Counted from the stretch's first letter, positions 16,255 to 25,349 are shown. The stretch is DNA of 64,000 nucleotides from Planctomycetaceae bacterium (GCA_021732845.1 JAKFUF010000004.1:24893-88892), one strand, 5' to 3'. Program-made: numbers and translations. The notes: a model not told the origin generated them from the sequence alone.

Positions 16255-16548
16255 CTATCTTCCGGCAAATCGTGCCGCATCGAACGACCTGCCGAACACC
16301 TCATTGACCCAGTCCACAAACTCTGGCTCTGGATCAGTGACCTCGTTCCAGTTCATATGTCGGGGGTCGTCCTCATCGCGTTCGGGCGAGCCATCGACAT
16401 TCATCGGGCAAGTGAAGATAGTGGCCTTGTCCTCGGAGACAGCGGCAAAGCACCCAAACTCATTACATTTGACATAGGTGTTGTGGAGGTACGTCAGCAA
16501 TTTGCGAAGTGCGGCGCTCGGCTCTTCTACGTTGTGCGGGGCATTCAT
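16255..16548 (-). CDS. hypothetical protein, unknown function
   Basis: A 97-residue acidic protein starting MNAPHNVEEPSAALRKLL, with an AAGGAA ribosome site about 8 bases upstream; the frame extends 24 codons higher without one. It contains a CNEFGCFAAV segment and a Glu/Asp-rich middle, with no recognisable domain. It follows two plasmid-type genes on the same strand and may belong to that run. Confidence 0.5.
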   Translation of the reverse strand: MNAPHNVEEPSAALRKLLTYLHNTYVKCNEFGCFAAVSEDKATIFTCPMNVDGSPERDEDDPRHMNWNEVTDPEPEFVDWVNEVFGRSFDAARFAGR

Positions 16549-16657
16549 AGGCGAATTCCTTTCCGGGCCGGTCTGGGCCGACAATGTGTCTCTGTTACTA
16601 CGCTTTGGCATCCGAAGCAACTCGTTGATACGGTCATGAGTGGTTCCTCCCTGCTGT

Positions 16658-16930
16658 TCAATAGTCTTCGGGTAACAGGATCGTGGTCACCGAGCGGTCG
16701 GACTCGGTGATGATCCAGAAGCGGTGCTGGCCTTTTCCGTATGCCGAGAACAGACGGCATCCCTGCTGCACGGCGGATTCATTCGCCAGCGTATCTTCCG
16801 GGCACAGGTCGCCCCAGTCGCCGCAGGCATGTCGGCGCAGGGCAGTCATGACCTCTTCGGTGGTGAGCTGCAAGCTGGCGTTCGCCGTGACGGCCACTTG
16901 GCCGAGCGGAAACCGTGCGGTTCCGGTCAT
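16658..16930 (-). CDS. plasmid-type conserved small protein
   Basis: A 90-residue protein starting MTGTARFPLGQVAVTANA, with GDWGDLCPED and WIITESDRSVTTILLPEDY at the end. This pattern (FPLGQ, GDWG, ITE.DRS.TT.LLPE) is a widespread short family on plasmids and ICEs, usually annotated only as plasmid-related; its role is unknown. The start overlaps the ArdC stop by 4 bp (ATGA), so it is translationally coupled to the antirestriction gene. Confidence 0.75.
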   Translation of the reverse strand: MTGTARFPLGQVAVTANASLQLTTEEVMTALRRHACGDWGDLCPEDTLANESAVQQGCRLFSAYGKGQHRFWIITESDRSVTTILLPEDY

Positions 16931-17847
16931 GGCTGGTCTCCCGGCTCGATAGTCTGGGTGCGATTACTGCCGGGCTGTAGCCCGTGCAGGAAGTCCACCG
17001 CACGCTGGGCGTGGGCAGCCGCCTTGAAAATGGCGCGACTGTCGTCTTTCAGGACTTTCAGCCAGTGGTCGAGATACGCGGCGTGGTCCTCACGAATCTC
17101 GGGGGTGATGCCAAGGTCGCAGCAGAGGAAGGCCGCACCGATCTCGGCGACCAGTTCTTCCTGGGCGTATCCTTCGTCGCCATACTTCTTGCGCCCGAAT
17201 TCGCGGGTCAGTCGGCTGGGATGCTTGGTCCAGTGGGTCAGCTCGTGAGCGAGCGTCGCGGAATAGCTCTCGGCGTCCCGGAAAGCCGCGAAGGGCGGCA
17301 TCTGCACATAGTCCGCAGCGCAGGCGTAGTAAGCCTGATTCCCGCCGTGGCGGATGTCGGCACCGGTATTGGCGAAGAACTGGTCAGCGGTTTCGATCCG
17401 CTGCACCGGGTCGAGTTGCGGGGCGGCAGTGGCGTAGAAGTGATCGGGGAGTCCCTCGATCTGCTCGACGTTGAAGACGGTGTAACCTTTCATGAAGTAG
17501 ATGTCGCGCGCGTTCTCCTCGCCGCCTTCGATGGCCTCGGTCTTGGTGATGCGGTTGGCATAGACGACCAGCGATCCCCTGGAGTCCTTCCGGACGTTGC
17601 CATTCAATTCCTTCGCCTGATTGAAGGTCATCCAGATGGGGGCGGTAAAGTTATGGCTCATGGCAGATGCCCAGAGCATCAGCACGTTGATGCCCTTGTA
17701 GGGCTGACCAATCGCTCGTAAGGGCCGGGTGATGCGCCCGGCGGCGTGTTCGGCGTCCCACGGTTTGAGCCAAGGGCGGACACCGTTTTCGAGGTCGGTG
17801 ATGATGGCGTTTGTAACGCGGGTATAGAGGTCAGTGCGTGTCGTCAT
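16927..17847 (-). CDS. ardC: ArdC-like antirestriction protein
   Basis: A 306-residue protein. The N-terminal half is the ssDNA-binding ArdC domain (DLYTRVTNAIITDLENG, then PYKGINVLMLW). The C-terminal half is a zincin-like metallopeptidase with HELTHWT as the zinc-binding HExxH and a downstream EELVAEIGAAFLC acidic helix. ArdC proteins bind incoming single-stranded plasmid DNA and protect it from restriction in the recipient. The ATG at 17847 is preceded by AAAGGA; a TTG six codons upstream is inside that ribosome site. It is the middle gene of a minus-strand run between the ParB-like gene and the coupled 90-residue protein. Confidence 0.85.
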   Translation of the reverse strand: MTTRTDLYTRVTNAIITDLENGVRPWLKPWDAEHAAGRITRPLRAIGQPYKGINVLMLWASAMSHNFTAPIWMTFNQAKELNGNVRKDSRGSLVVYANRITKTEAIEGGEENARDIYFMKGYTVFNVEQIEGLPDHFYATAAPQLDPVQRIETADQFFANTGADIRHGGNQAYYACAADYVQMPPFAAFRDAESYSATLAHELTHWTKHPSRLTREFGRKKYGDEGYAQEELVAEIGAAFLCCDLGITPEIREDHAAYLDHWLKVLKDDSRAIFKAAAHAQRAVDFLHGLQPGSNRTQTIEPGDQP

Positions 17848-17869
17848 GGTTGGAATCCTTTCCAAGAGT

Positions 17870-17891
17870 GGGCGGGTGTTTCCACCCGCCC
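17870..17891 (-). other. intercistronic hairpin
   Basis: A perfect 9-bp GC stem (17870-17878/17883-17891) with a TTTC loop lies between the ParB-like stop and the ArdC start. There is no T-run on the minus strand, so it is more likely a partial terminator or mRNA-stabilising element. Confidence 0.5.
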
Positions 17892-17900
17892 GGTTGCTGG

Positions 17901-19844
17901 TTATGCCGCCTTCCTGGCTTTTTTGGCTTTGGCCGGTTTCAGACTCTCGGCGATGCCGAAGGCCATGCTGGTCGGAAGCCAGCCTTTCAGCCTCTCCACC
18001 TGGTCTGGCGTCCGGCCATGCTTCTCGGGATCGGAAAAAGCCCGGTCAAGCTGATCGACGAGCGATGCTTTCTTTTCGCCCACTCGGGATTGCGACCATG
18101 CTTCCCCAAGGACTTCGCGGCTGATTCCAAGCAATTGCTCGCGGGTGATGCGGCCCAGATAGTTACCCTTGGTCGGCCGCCAGTAGCCGGCCATGTCGGC
18201 GTCTGTCAGTGACAAGGCGACATCGTAGGCCGTGGCATCCTCGCCTGCGGCGGGGGCCAGCTTTGGTTTCAGCGTCAACGCCACGCAATAGGCCAGCAAT
18301 TCCAGCTTGGCCGTATCGGGCAACGAACGGAACGAATCGAACCGGGCGGCTTCTGATCGCGGCTTGAACCAATTGGCGGGAAGGGACTTCGCGATCGCGG
18401 CGAGAGCGTCGCCAGCCGCCGTCGGTTCTTTCTCGCTCGCCGGATTCAGGCGAGGGCGCTTGAACTGCACGTCGGCACCGTCATCGGCAGAAGGGATGTC
18501 GAGCATCGTGCTGGCCACCTGAAAGACCAACAGGTCCAGGGCAATCGCCGGATGCTTTGCGATCTCCACCTGTGCAACCTGTAAGCGGTCGGCTGCAAGG
18601 TCGCGGCGGAGGCTTTCGGTCAGTGGGTTTTTCGGCTTGGCCCGGTCCGGCTCGCCGTCGCCGCCATCCGTCCTCAGCAGCTTTGCCAGTTGCTTGCGCT
18701 GCTCCGGTCTGACCAGTCCCTTGTCGATGAACGGCGTTCCGTCCTGGCCGATAGAAACAAAGCAGCCAGCCAACGCCTTGTGCTCGGCTTCAAAGCCGAC
18801 GAAAGTCGCCAGCTTTTGTTCCACCTCGTCCTGACAGTCACGAACGGCTTGCTGCTGGTCGAGCAACTCATCCGACTCGGTATCCTCAAGAGCCGCCTCG
18901 ATTGCTTCCAGTTCGCCGTCAAGTTGCTGCTTGAAGGCGAGAAGTTCGGCCGGTGCGTCGATAAGCTGCGGCGGAATCCGCGTGCAGCGATTGACCAGCG
19001 TGTAATCACGCTCCGGATTGATCTCTATCCAGTTCCAGCCTTCGGCTTCGAGTTCCCGGCGGATGCCGTCGAGCTTCTTCTCGGCTAACCGGTTGAGCAA
19101 TGCGGGCTTTTCAAGATAGACCTCCTCGCTGAACAGGTCAGTCCGGCTGGCACCGCCAGCGGCAGTGTAAGCGTCCAGCCCGACAAAGCGTGCCAGCTTG
19201 CTGGAAGCATCGACCATCTTTTCGGTAAGTGCGTCGCGGATAACGCTCGGGTCGTCCTTCTGCCAGTCCTGAAGCGATTTGAACACCTTGAGCTGTCGGC
19301 GGTGGTCGTCGGTGATGGTAAAGGCCATCAGGCATTCAAGGGTAATGCCTTCGTCGCGATATTCCTGGAGCAGGTCGGGTGCGACGCGAGCCAGTTTCAT
19401 GCGCTTTTGGACGAGGCTTTCCTCGACTCCAAACCGCACAGCCACATCGGCGGCAGTCTGTCCCTTGTCGATCAGTTCAGCGAATGCCTGGAACTGGTCG
19501 GCCGGGTGCATGGCCAGCCGGACGGTGTTTTCGGCTAGGCTCATTTCAAGGGCATGGGCCTCGGTAACGATCTGGCATGGCACCGCGAAATCCGTTGGCA
19601 GCTTGCCCTCGGCCTGAATCGAACGGATTGCCTCCAGTCGCCGACCCCCGGCTATGACGAGAAACGCGCCGTCACCTGCGTCGGTGACGACGAGGTTCTG
19701 CATCAGTCCGTGCGACAGGATGGATGCTTTCAATTCGCCGATTCCGTCTTGCCGGATGGTGCGGCGGGCATTGAGTGGGGATTTCTCAAGCCTTGAAACA
19801 GCGATGAGCTGCGGTTGAGTCGTAGTAATGTCAGTGTTGGTCAT
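17901..19844 (-). CDS. ParB/Spo0J-like partition-family protein, long form
   Basis: A 647-residue protein. The N-terminal 200 residues carry the ParB nuclease/CTPase-like core: SRLEKSPLNARRT, IAGGRRLEAI, and EMSLAENTVRLAMHPADQFQ. A helix-turn-helix follows (TAADVAVRFGVEESLVQKRM). The long Glu- and Ala-rich C-terminus, ending in a basic KPAKAKKARKAA tail, matches the ParB-like proteins of proteobacterial and planctomycete plasmids rather than chromosomal ParB. No ParA partner is nearby. The role may be partition or DNA-binding regulation of the element. The start is the ATG of MTNTDITTTQ, with GGAG 7 bases upstream. Confidence 0.8.
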   Translation of the reverse strand: MTNTDITTTQPQLIAVSRLEKSPLNARRTIRQDGIGELKASILSHGLMQNLVVTDAGDGAFLVIAGGRRLEAIRSIQAEGKLPTDFAVPCQIVTEAHALEMSLAENTVRLAMHPADQFQAFAELIDKGQTAADVAVRFGVEESLVQKRMKLARVAPDLLQEYRDEGITLECLMAFTITDDHRRQLKVFKSLQDWQKDDPSVIRDALTEKMVDASSKLARFVGLDAYTAAGGASRTDLFSEEVYLEKPALLNRLAEKKLDGIRRELEAEGWNWIEINPERDYTLVNRCTRIPPQLIDAPAELLAFKQQLDGELEAIEAALEDTESDELLDQQQAVRDCQDEVEQKLATFVGFEAEHKALAGCFVSIGQDGTPFIDKGLVRPEQRKQLAKLLRTDGGDGEPDRAKPKNPLTESLRRDLAADRLQVAQVEIAKHPAIALDLLVFQVASTMLDIPSADDGADVQFKRPRLNPASEKEPTAAGDALAAIAKSLPANWFKPRSEAARFDSFRSLPDTAKLELLAYCVALTLKPKLAPAAGEDATAYDVALSLTDADMAGYWRPTKGNYLGRITREQLLGISREVLGEAWSQSRVGEKKASLVDQLDRAFSDPEKHGRTPDQVERLKGWLPTSMAFGIAESLKPAKAKKARKAA

Positions 19845-19877
19845 AAGTAACTCCATGAATTGTTGGTTGAAAATGAA

Positions 19878-19905
19878 ACCGGTGGGCGGCGAACCACCCA
19901 CCGGT
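19878..19905 (-). other. intercistronic hairpin
   Basis: A 9-bp perfect stem (19878-19886/19897-19905) with a 10-nt loop lies between the 87-residue gene and the ParB-like gene. It is one of several similar GC hairpins following genes in this element. Confidence 0.5.
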
Positions 19906-19912
19906 ACCCAAC

Positions 19913-20176
19913 TCAGGCTGCTGCCTGAGCGGATTCTTTGCGGCCTTTGGCGTCGGCCTGCTGCTGGTGCATGATCCAGGTGTGGGCCAGGTCGAGCAGC
20001 TTGGCCATCGTCAGCAGGTCGTCGGAGCCGAGGCTGTCGGTCTCTTTCCAGGTATCATCACCCTGCTTGTAGCCGCGGCTGGGATTGACGCTGTACCAGT
20101 TGCCCTTCTCGCCGTGGTTTCTCCAGATCGTGACTTGCAGGACGCCGATGCGGATTTTGTGTGCTGGTTGTGACAT
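19913..20176 (-). CDS. conserved mobile-element protein, unknown function
   Basis: An 87-residue protein starting MSQPAHKIRIGVLQVTIWRN, with GKGAAGG-type ribosome site (AAGGA) 8 bases upstream. It contains GNWYSVNPSRGYKQGDDTWK and a helical LLTMAKLLDLAHTWI. The short beta-rich pattern with a following helix recurs in ICE and plasmid genes beside ParB and ArdC. The role is unknown; a DNA-binding or accessory role is speculation. Confidence 0.6.
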   Translation of the reverse strand: MSQPAHKIRIGVLQVTIWRNHGEKGNWYSVNPSRGYKQGDDTWKETDSLGSDDLLTMAKLLDLAHTWIMHQQQADAKGRKESAQAAA

Positions 20177-20272
20177 GTTGATTTCCTTCTCTTTTGTTTC
20201 CGGCCCCACCATTGAGGCCTTACGGCACGCCACTGAATCGGCTCTAGTCCGGGGCGAAGCGAGCGCAGCGAA

Positions 20273-20331
20273 CCGGGCAAGCGGAAAATTGGGGGCGACC
20301 TTCAGGGGGAACCGATTATCCGCTTGCCCGG
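20273..20331. repeat. 13-bp inverted repeat
   Basis: Perfect 13-bp arms, CCGGGCAAGCGGA at 20273-20285 and its complement at 20319-20331, are separated by 33 bp. It lies between the tRNA-Leu 3' end and the first gene of the ParB/ArdC run. It may be a terminator for tRNA/integrase transcription, an operator or a recombination site. The 320 bp from here to the tRNA hold no convincing gene. Confidence 0.55.
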
Positions 20332-20650
20332 CCCGGCGGCTGATTCACAGTGCCAGTAATAAGGCCACAGGAGGGGTTGGATCGAAGCGGGGGGAGACGA
20401 CTTGGATGACCGGATTAACACAACGCTTTAATGTCTCGGGTCAAGCCTTTGACGATCAGGGAGTTTTCAGGGCGAAACGAAACAATTGGAAAGGGCCGAT
20501 TATCGGCCTGGTGCCTGGAAAGGGGCGGGGAGAAAAGCGGAGTCCAGAAACACTCGGCTGGCCGGATGGTGACGTGGCATTACGATCACACAGATGGGTT
20601 ACATTCGCCTGTCGGCGCGAGACCGATTGGGCCAGACTCCCGATAGGCGA

Positions 20651-20735
20651 TGGTGCGGATGATCGGACTCGAACCGATACTCTTTTGGGAACGGAAACCT
20701 AAATCCCGCGCGTCTGCCAATTCCGCCACACCCGC
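20651..20735 (-). tRNA. tRNA-Leu (anticodon TAG)
   Basis: Read on the minus strand it begins GCGGGTGTGGCGGAATTGGC and ends CATCCGC-A-CCA, so the 7-bp acceptor stem closes with one G-U pair and CCA is encoded. The anticodon loop TTTAGGT gives TAG. It has a class II variable arm and a TTCGAGTCC T-loop. Its 5' end is 65 bp from the tyrosine recombinase stop, the usual setting of a tRNA used or carried by an integrating element. Confidence 0.9.
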
Positions 20736-20799
20736 ACAATTCACCTCTATAGCTGTGAAGGATGCTTCAGCCAACAAATATTGTTTCGATGGATCGCTC

Positions 20800-21999
20800 T
20801 CAGTCTTCTTCAATGGGTGAGGACTGCTCAGTTTTGCTTAGGTTCGGCTTGTTTTTCCGCACGTTAATGGCTGCCGCGTCCAGCGTGTTCTTGATGTGTG
20901 AGGCATAGTATTTCTCAATCATCTCGACGCTTGTACGGCAGTTCTTCGCAATCTGGTAAATGTCGGCGCCCTCCATCAGGCGTAGGCAGATGTAGGTGTG
21001 CCTCAAGCTGTAGGCGGTGCGGCGATTTCCGTCCCGATCAACCTTCAATTCAAGCTCGTTCAGAATGATATTGAACAGGTCACGTTGGGTTTTCCCAAAG
21101 ACTCGGTCCTTTGGCAGCGGTTTCTTGCGCTTCCGCAACCGCTCAAAGGGCATGACTGCGCCGGTCATGCTTTTGCAGTAACCCACACCACGCTTGCCGC
21201 GTACTTCGATTTCGAGGATGCGTTCGCTCGTTGCTTCATCGGTAACGATGGCAACGTCTCGAAATTCGAGGCGGGCGGCCTCGTCCGGCCTCAACCCAGT
21301 GTTTGCCATGAAAAGAACGTAATCGTGCAAGTTCTCGCACGCCATTTTCCAACGAGGGTTCTTCGGGCTTTGGGCCCTTTTGCGAGTTGCCTGATAAAGC
21401 TGCTTGTACTCTTCGGGCGAGAACCACGCCCGATGGGTGATTTTGCCAGACATCTTGTAAGGTGCTGAAATGTCGGGCAGATACGGTAACCAGCCTTGCC
21501 GGTTGGCAGTTTTCAGGACTTGCCGGAGGACCACCAATTCCTGTTGAAGAGTGCTCCGCGACGGCCGGAGAGGTTCGCCCGTCTTCTTATCCTTGCGGGA
21601 TGTCACCCGATGGATGCGGTAATCTTGCACCAATCCCGGTGTTATCTCCGAAAGAGCCTTGTCGCCGAAAAAGGGAAGCAGGTGAACTCGTAGCCGGTCG
21701 CGCACGCCTTCCACGTATTTCGGGCTGCGTTCACCAAAAGTGATAACTTCGTATTCGACAAGGAACCTGTCAGCGGCGAGTCGGAACGTCTTTCCGCCTT
21801 TAAGCTCGCCCAAACGGTCTTTGACTTTCAGGCCAAGATACCAGTCCTCAGCGAAGTCTTTTGCATGTGAAAGACTTTCCTCCATCGTGGAGACTCGCCA
21901 GTTCTTGCCCGCGAGGTAGGTCGAGCATTGCCAGTAGCTGCTGTTTTCCCGGCGGTAGATATGGAGCTTTCCTCCCATCATTTCATGGTGTTCTGGCAT
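20800..21999 (-). CDS. tyrosine recombinase/phage-type integrase
   Basis: A 399-residue protein. The N-terminus is an AP2-like and SAM-like core-binding region (residues about 1-180). The catalytic domain has the first arginine in NTGLRPDEAARL, the box II motif SLRHTY and the nucleophile tyrosine in IEKYYASH. It cuts and rejoins DNA at att sites to insert or excise the element. It lies directly upstream (minus strand) of tRNA-Leu, which points to that tRNA as target or passenger. A 650-bp gene-poor region upstream separates it from the divergent relaxase. Confidence 0.9.
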   Translation of the reverse strand: MPEHHEMMGGKLHIYRRENSSYWQCSTYLAGKNWRVSTMEESLSHAKDFAEDWYLGLKVKDRLGELKGGKTFRLAADRFLVEYEVITFGERSPKYVEGVRDRLRVHLLPFFGDKALSEITPGLVQDYRIHRVTSRKDKKTGEPLRPSRSTLQQELVVLRQVLKTANRQGWLPYLPDISAPYKMSGKITHRAWFSPEEYKQLYQATRKRAQSPKNPRWKMACENLHDYVLFMANTGLRPDEAARLEFRDVAIVTDEATSERILEIEVRGKRGVGYCKSMTGAVMPFERLRKRKKPLPKDRVFGKTQRDLFNIILNELELKVDRDGNRRTAYSLRHTYICLRLMEGADIYQIAKNCRTSVEMIEKYYASHIKNTLDAAAINVRKNKPNLSKTEQSSPIEED

Positions 22000-22009
22000 C
22001 CTGGGCTTC

Positions 22010-22500
22010 CCTGCCTCATCAATAATGACGATTTAGTGTGAAATACTGTGTAAGTTATGTGTAAGTCATTTTCTCTTGGCGGTCAATCAAAATGTGCTTG
22101 TTTCAGTGGTGTTTAACGCATGTGCGAGTGGTCGTTTACTGGATTTAGGTTCGGATGCTGTGTTGACTAAAGCATTAATATTACAAGAGAAAATGCCTAA
22201 GAAAGAACGTATGTGAAAGAGAATGTGTAAAAATGATGCGTTTATGCATGTGGTTTAGTTATTTAGATGACTTAGAACCACTAGATGTAGACATTCGATG
22301 AATTGGTATTTTCATTTGAAGTGATTGAATGTCCAGACGCAGCCGTTGACCAGGACAAACGACGGCCATTCGGCAGTGTTTTGAGGCTCAACATGGCCCG
22401 GTAGCCATTTCAGAGCTTTGAACCAGTGGTGATGACAGGAACCCGAGTGACGACCAGGTGTCCATCAAGCTCCTCCAAGAATTGGCAAAAAATATCGCTT
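22010..22500. other. AT-rich gene-free region between integrase and relaxase
   Basis: The first 300 bp are clearly richer in A+T than their surroundings and carry no plausible ORF. They include short direct repeats such as TGTGTAAGT-like words. The region should hold the integrase promoter and, in the circular form, recombinase arm sites. Nothing more specific is seen. Confidence 0.4.
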
Positions 22501-22513
22501 TGCGGAAAGCCTG

Positions 22514-22556
22514 GCAATGTCTATGCGTGACATTGCGGTGGCGCATAGGTGACATT
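22514..22556 (+). other. oriT: candidate oriT/nic region
   Basis: An 8-bp perfect inverted repeat (22514-22521 with 22529-22536, 7-nt loop) contains TGTCTAT at 22518-22524. This matches the core TGTCTATAG of the R388/TrwC nic site as I remember it. Two direct copies of GTGACATT (22527-22534 and 22549-22556) are spaced 22 bp, about two helical turns. TATGCG/CGCATA (22522-22527/22542-22547) adds a second pairing. It sits about 100 bp upstream of a MOBF relaxase, where such origins are usually found. Confidence 0.5.
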
Positions 22557-22608
22557 TAGGAAAGATCAATCCCGGCAAATTGAGGGTGAGTGCCGGTTAC
22601 GGAGCAGT

Positions 22609-22626
22609 CGTTAACATTTCGTTAAC
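22609..22626 (+). promoter_or_regulatory. operator-like repeat before the relaxase
   Basis: Two copies of CGTTAAC (22609-22615 and 22620-22626), each containing the palindrome GTTAAC, lie 27 bp before the relaxase ATG. An 11-bp repeat period suggests dimeric repressor binding. A CCGGCA/TGCCGG pair lies just upstream (22572-22577/22591-22596). Confidence 0.4.
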
Positions 22627-22652
22627 GCGATTGTGATAGTCTAAAATGAGGC

Positions 22653-25349
22653 ATGATCCGCATCACGCAACAGGATAGTGCCAAGGACGCCAAACGCTAC
22701 TACGCGACGGCGGACTATTACAGCGAAGGGCAGGAGCTGGTTGGCTCCTGGGGCGGCAAGGGCGCATCCCGGCTTGGTCTTGAAGGGACCGTTGACAAGT
22801 TCTCTTTTGAGCGGCTTTGCGACAACCTTGATCCACGGACCGGGGAACCGCTGACAGTCCGGACACGTTCCGACCGGACGGTGGGGTACGACTTCACATT
22901 CTCGGTGCCGAAGTCGGTGTCATTGCTGTACGCCTTGAGCGGCGACCAGGACATTCTGGGTGCGTTCCGTGCGGCGGTCGATGAGACGATGCGTGAGATG
23001 GAAGCGGAGATGAAGACACGCATTCGCAGGAATCTCCAGGATACCGACCGCACTACCGGCAACATGGCCTGGGCAGAATTCATCCACACCACATCCCGGC
23101 CCGTTGACGGCCTCCCCGATCCGCAATTGCACGCCCATGTCTTCGTGTTCAACACAACCTGGGACGAAGAGGAAAGCCGCTGGAAAGCGGGCCAGTTCCG
23201 GGAACTCAAGCGGGATGCCCCGTACTTCCAGGCGGCATTCCGGGTCCGCCTCGCGGGCAAGCTTCAGGATCTGGGCTTTGGCGTTGCTCGCAAGCGGGAC
23301 GATTTCGAGATTGCCGGGATTCCGGCCGATGTGCTGGGGCGATTCTCGCGGCGCACGGCGTTGATCGAGAAGCTGGCTGAGGAAAAAGGCATCACCGATC
23401 CCGACCGCAAAGCGGAACTCGGGGCCGAAACCCGCGAAAAGAAAGGCAAGCCACTTGGCTGGGATTCGCTGCGTAAAGAATGGGACGCACGTCTTACCGA
23501 CAAGGAACGCAAGGCGCTGGCGGCGGTCCACCGCCGTGAAATCTTAATTGCAAGGCCCGAGCGTGGTGAGGTCTACTCCGTCGATCACGCCGTCGAGCAT
23601 AGTTTCGTGCGCGAGGCGGTGGTGCCGGAGCGCAAGCTGCTTACCGAAGCCCTGAAACGCGGAATCGGCGCAGTGACGGTCGAGGGCGTGACTCGCGAAA
23701 TGGCGGAGCGTCCCCTGATCCGCAGCGAGGTCGCCGGTCGCAAGATGGCGACCACAAAAGAAATGGTGGCGCTGGAATCGCGTCTGATCGACTTCGCACG
23801 CCAGGGACGCGGGCGTTGCCGGCCGCTGGGTGATCCGGATCGCCCATGCTCGCGGGAATGGTTCAACGACGGCCAGAAGGAAGCTGTCCGGCACGTCCTC
23901 GGCTCCCGCGACCGCGTGATGATTATCCGCGGTGTTGCCGGGACGGGAAAAACGACGCTCGAACAGGAAATCGGCGAAGCATTGGCGGACGCCAATCGGC
24001 CGGTCGTCGCCCTGGCTCAGTCGGTGAAGGCCAGCCGGGAAGTGCTGCGTGAAGAGGCAGGCTTCAAAATGGCCGACACCGTGGCCCGGTTCATGAAAGA
24101 CTCGGCCATGCAGGAAGCGGCGAGGGGCGGCGTCATCCTCGTCGATGAGGCCAGCCAGCTCGGCACGCGGGACATGCTCAGCGTGTTCGACGTGGCGCAG
24201 TCTGTAAACGCCCGCGTCATTCTCGTGGGCGACCGCAGGCAACACCGCAGTGTCACTGCCGGTGAACCGCTGAAGCTGCTGGAAGAAACGGCGGGTCTGC
24301 AAGTAGCCGAAGTGACGGACATCCTGCGCCAGCAGGGCGATTACAAGAAAGCGGCGCAGGCGCTGAGCGAAGGCAGGACGGATGAAGGATTCGAGGAACT
24401 CGACAAGCTGGGCTGGATCAAGGAAGTGGCCGATGGCGACCGCTACAAGCAGTTGGCCGACGCATACCTCTCGGCGGTGGCCGAGAAGAAAAAGGGCGAC
24501 CAGCCCAAGTCGGCACTCGTCGTGTCGCCGACACACGCCGAAGCGAACCGAATCACGGATGCGATTCGCAGCGGGTTGAAGGCGCAAGGCAAGCTCGGCG
24601 AGGAACACATCGTCAAAGGATGGGTTGCGGCCCATCTGACGGATGCGCAGAAAACCGATGCCACTCAGTACGAGCCGGGCGACCTGCTTCAGTTCCACCA
24701 GAATGCACCCGGCTACCAGAAAGGATCGCGCCTGATCGTGGATGAGGGGGCCAAACCGCCGACCGAGCTTGCGACCCGTTTCGAGGCGTACCGCCCGACG
24801 CAGTTCGCCCTGGCCGCCGGAGACCGCGTGCGGGTCACGGCGGGCGGCAAGACCAAGGACGGCAAACATCGCTTAAGCAACGGGTCACTCCTGACCGTTC
24901 AGGGATTCACCAAGGCCGGCGACATTGTTGTCGATCACGGCTGGGTCATCGCTCAGGATTTCGGCCATTTGACGCACGGATACGTCGTGACCAGTCATGC
25001 CAGCCAGGGCGTGACGGTGGACAAGGTATTTGTCGGCGTTTCCAGCGAGTCCTTCCCCGCGACGTACCAGCGGACGGCCTACGTCGCACTGACGCGGGGG
25101 AAAGAACAGGCACAGATATTCACAAACGACCGTAACGAGCTTTTGAAAGCGATCTGCCGACCCGACGATCCGATGTCGGCAACGGAGCTTTCAACGCCGA
25201 CGCAACCGAAACCGAGTTTGCGCAGCGGCATGATGAAGCGTCTGGCGTTCGCACGCGGGCACGGCGTCTACGCTGCACGCAACGAGTCGCTCCAGCCGGG
25301 TGTCACCAGAGACGGTGTGGCCGTAAGGGGAATGGACCATGACCGATGA
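22653..25349 (+). CDS. MOBF relaxase-helicase (TrwC/TraI type)
   Basis: An 898-residue bifunctional conjugation initiator. The N-terminal relaxase has candidate nicking tyrosines in RYYATADYYSEG (residues 16-23) and the metal-binding triad in PQLHAHVFVFN (about 157-165). The C-terminal half is an SF1 RecD-like helicase with Walker A GVAGTGKT (about 428), VDEASQLG, GDRRQH and a final HASQGVTVDKVF motif. It nicks oriT, stays linked to the 5' end and unwinds the strand for transfer. TraI of F is longer, while TrwC is about this size. GAGG before the ATG is weak and very close. The stop overlaps the next gene by 11 bp. Confidence 0.92.
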   Translation: MIRITQQDSAKDAKRYYATADYYSEGQELVGSWGGKGASRLGLEGTVDKFSFERLCDNLDPRTGEPLTVRTRSDRTVGYDFTFSVPKSVSLLYALSGDQDILGAFRAAVDETMREMEAEMKTRIRRNLQDTDRTTGNMAWAEFIHTTSRPVDGLPDPQLHAHVFVFNTTWDEEESRWKAGQFRELKRDAPYFQAAFRVRLAGKLQDLGFGVARKRDDFEIAGIPADVLGRFSRRTALIEKLAEEKGITDPDRKAELGAETREKKGKPLGWDSLRKEWDARLTDKERKALAAVHRREILIARPERGEVYSVDHAVEHSFVREAVVPERKLLTEALKRGIGAVTVEGVTREMAERPLIRSEVAGRKMATTKEMVALESRLIDFARQGRGRCRPLGDPDRPCSREWFNDGQKEAVRHVLGSRDRVMIIRGVAGTGKTTLEQEIGEALADANRPVVALAQSVKASREVLREEAGFKMADTVARFMKDSAMQEAARGGVILVDEASQLGTRDMLSVFDVAQSVNARVILVGDRRQHRSVTAGEPLKLLEETAGLQVAEVTDILRQQGDYKKAAQALSEGRTDEGFEELDKLGWIKEVADGDRYKQLADAYLSAVAEKKKGDQPKSALVVSPTHAEANRITDAIRSGLKAQGKLGEEHIVKGWVAAHLTDAQKTDATQYEPGDLLQFHQNAPGYQKGSRLIVDEGAKPPTELATRFEAYRPTQFALAAGDRVRVTAGGKTKDGKHRLSNGSLLTVQGFTKAGDIVVDHGWVIAQDFGHLTHGYVVTSHASQGVTVDKVFVGVSSESFPATYQRTAYVALTRGKEQAQIFTNDRNELLKAICRPDDPMSATELSTPTQPKPSLRSGMMKRLAFARGHGVYAARNESLQPGVTRDGVAVRGMDHDR

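Noticed and set aside
23544..24869. 441-codon minus-strand ORF under the relaxase
   Set aside because: It is a shadow of a GC-rich coding region; the plus strand has full relaxase and helicase motifs.
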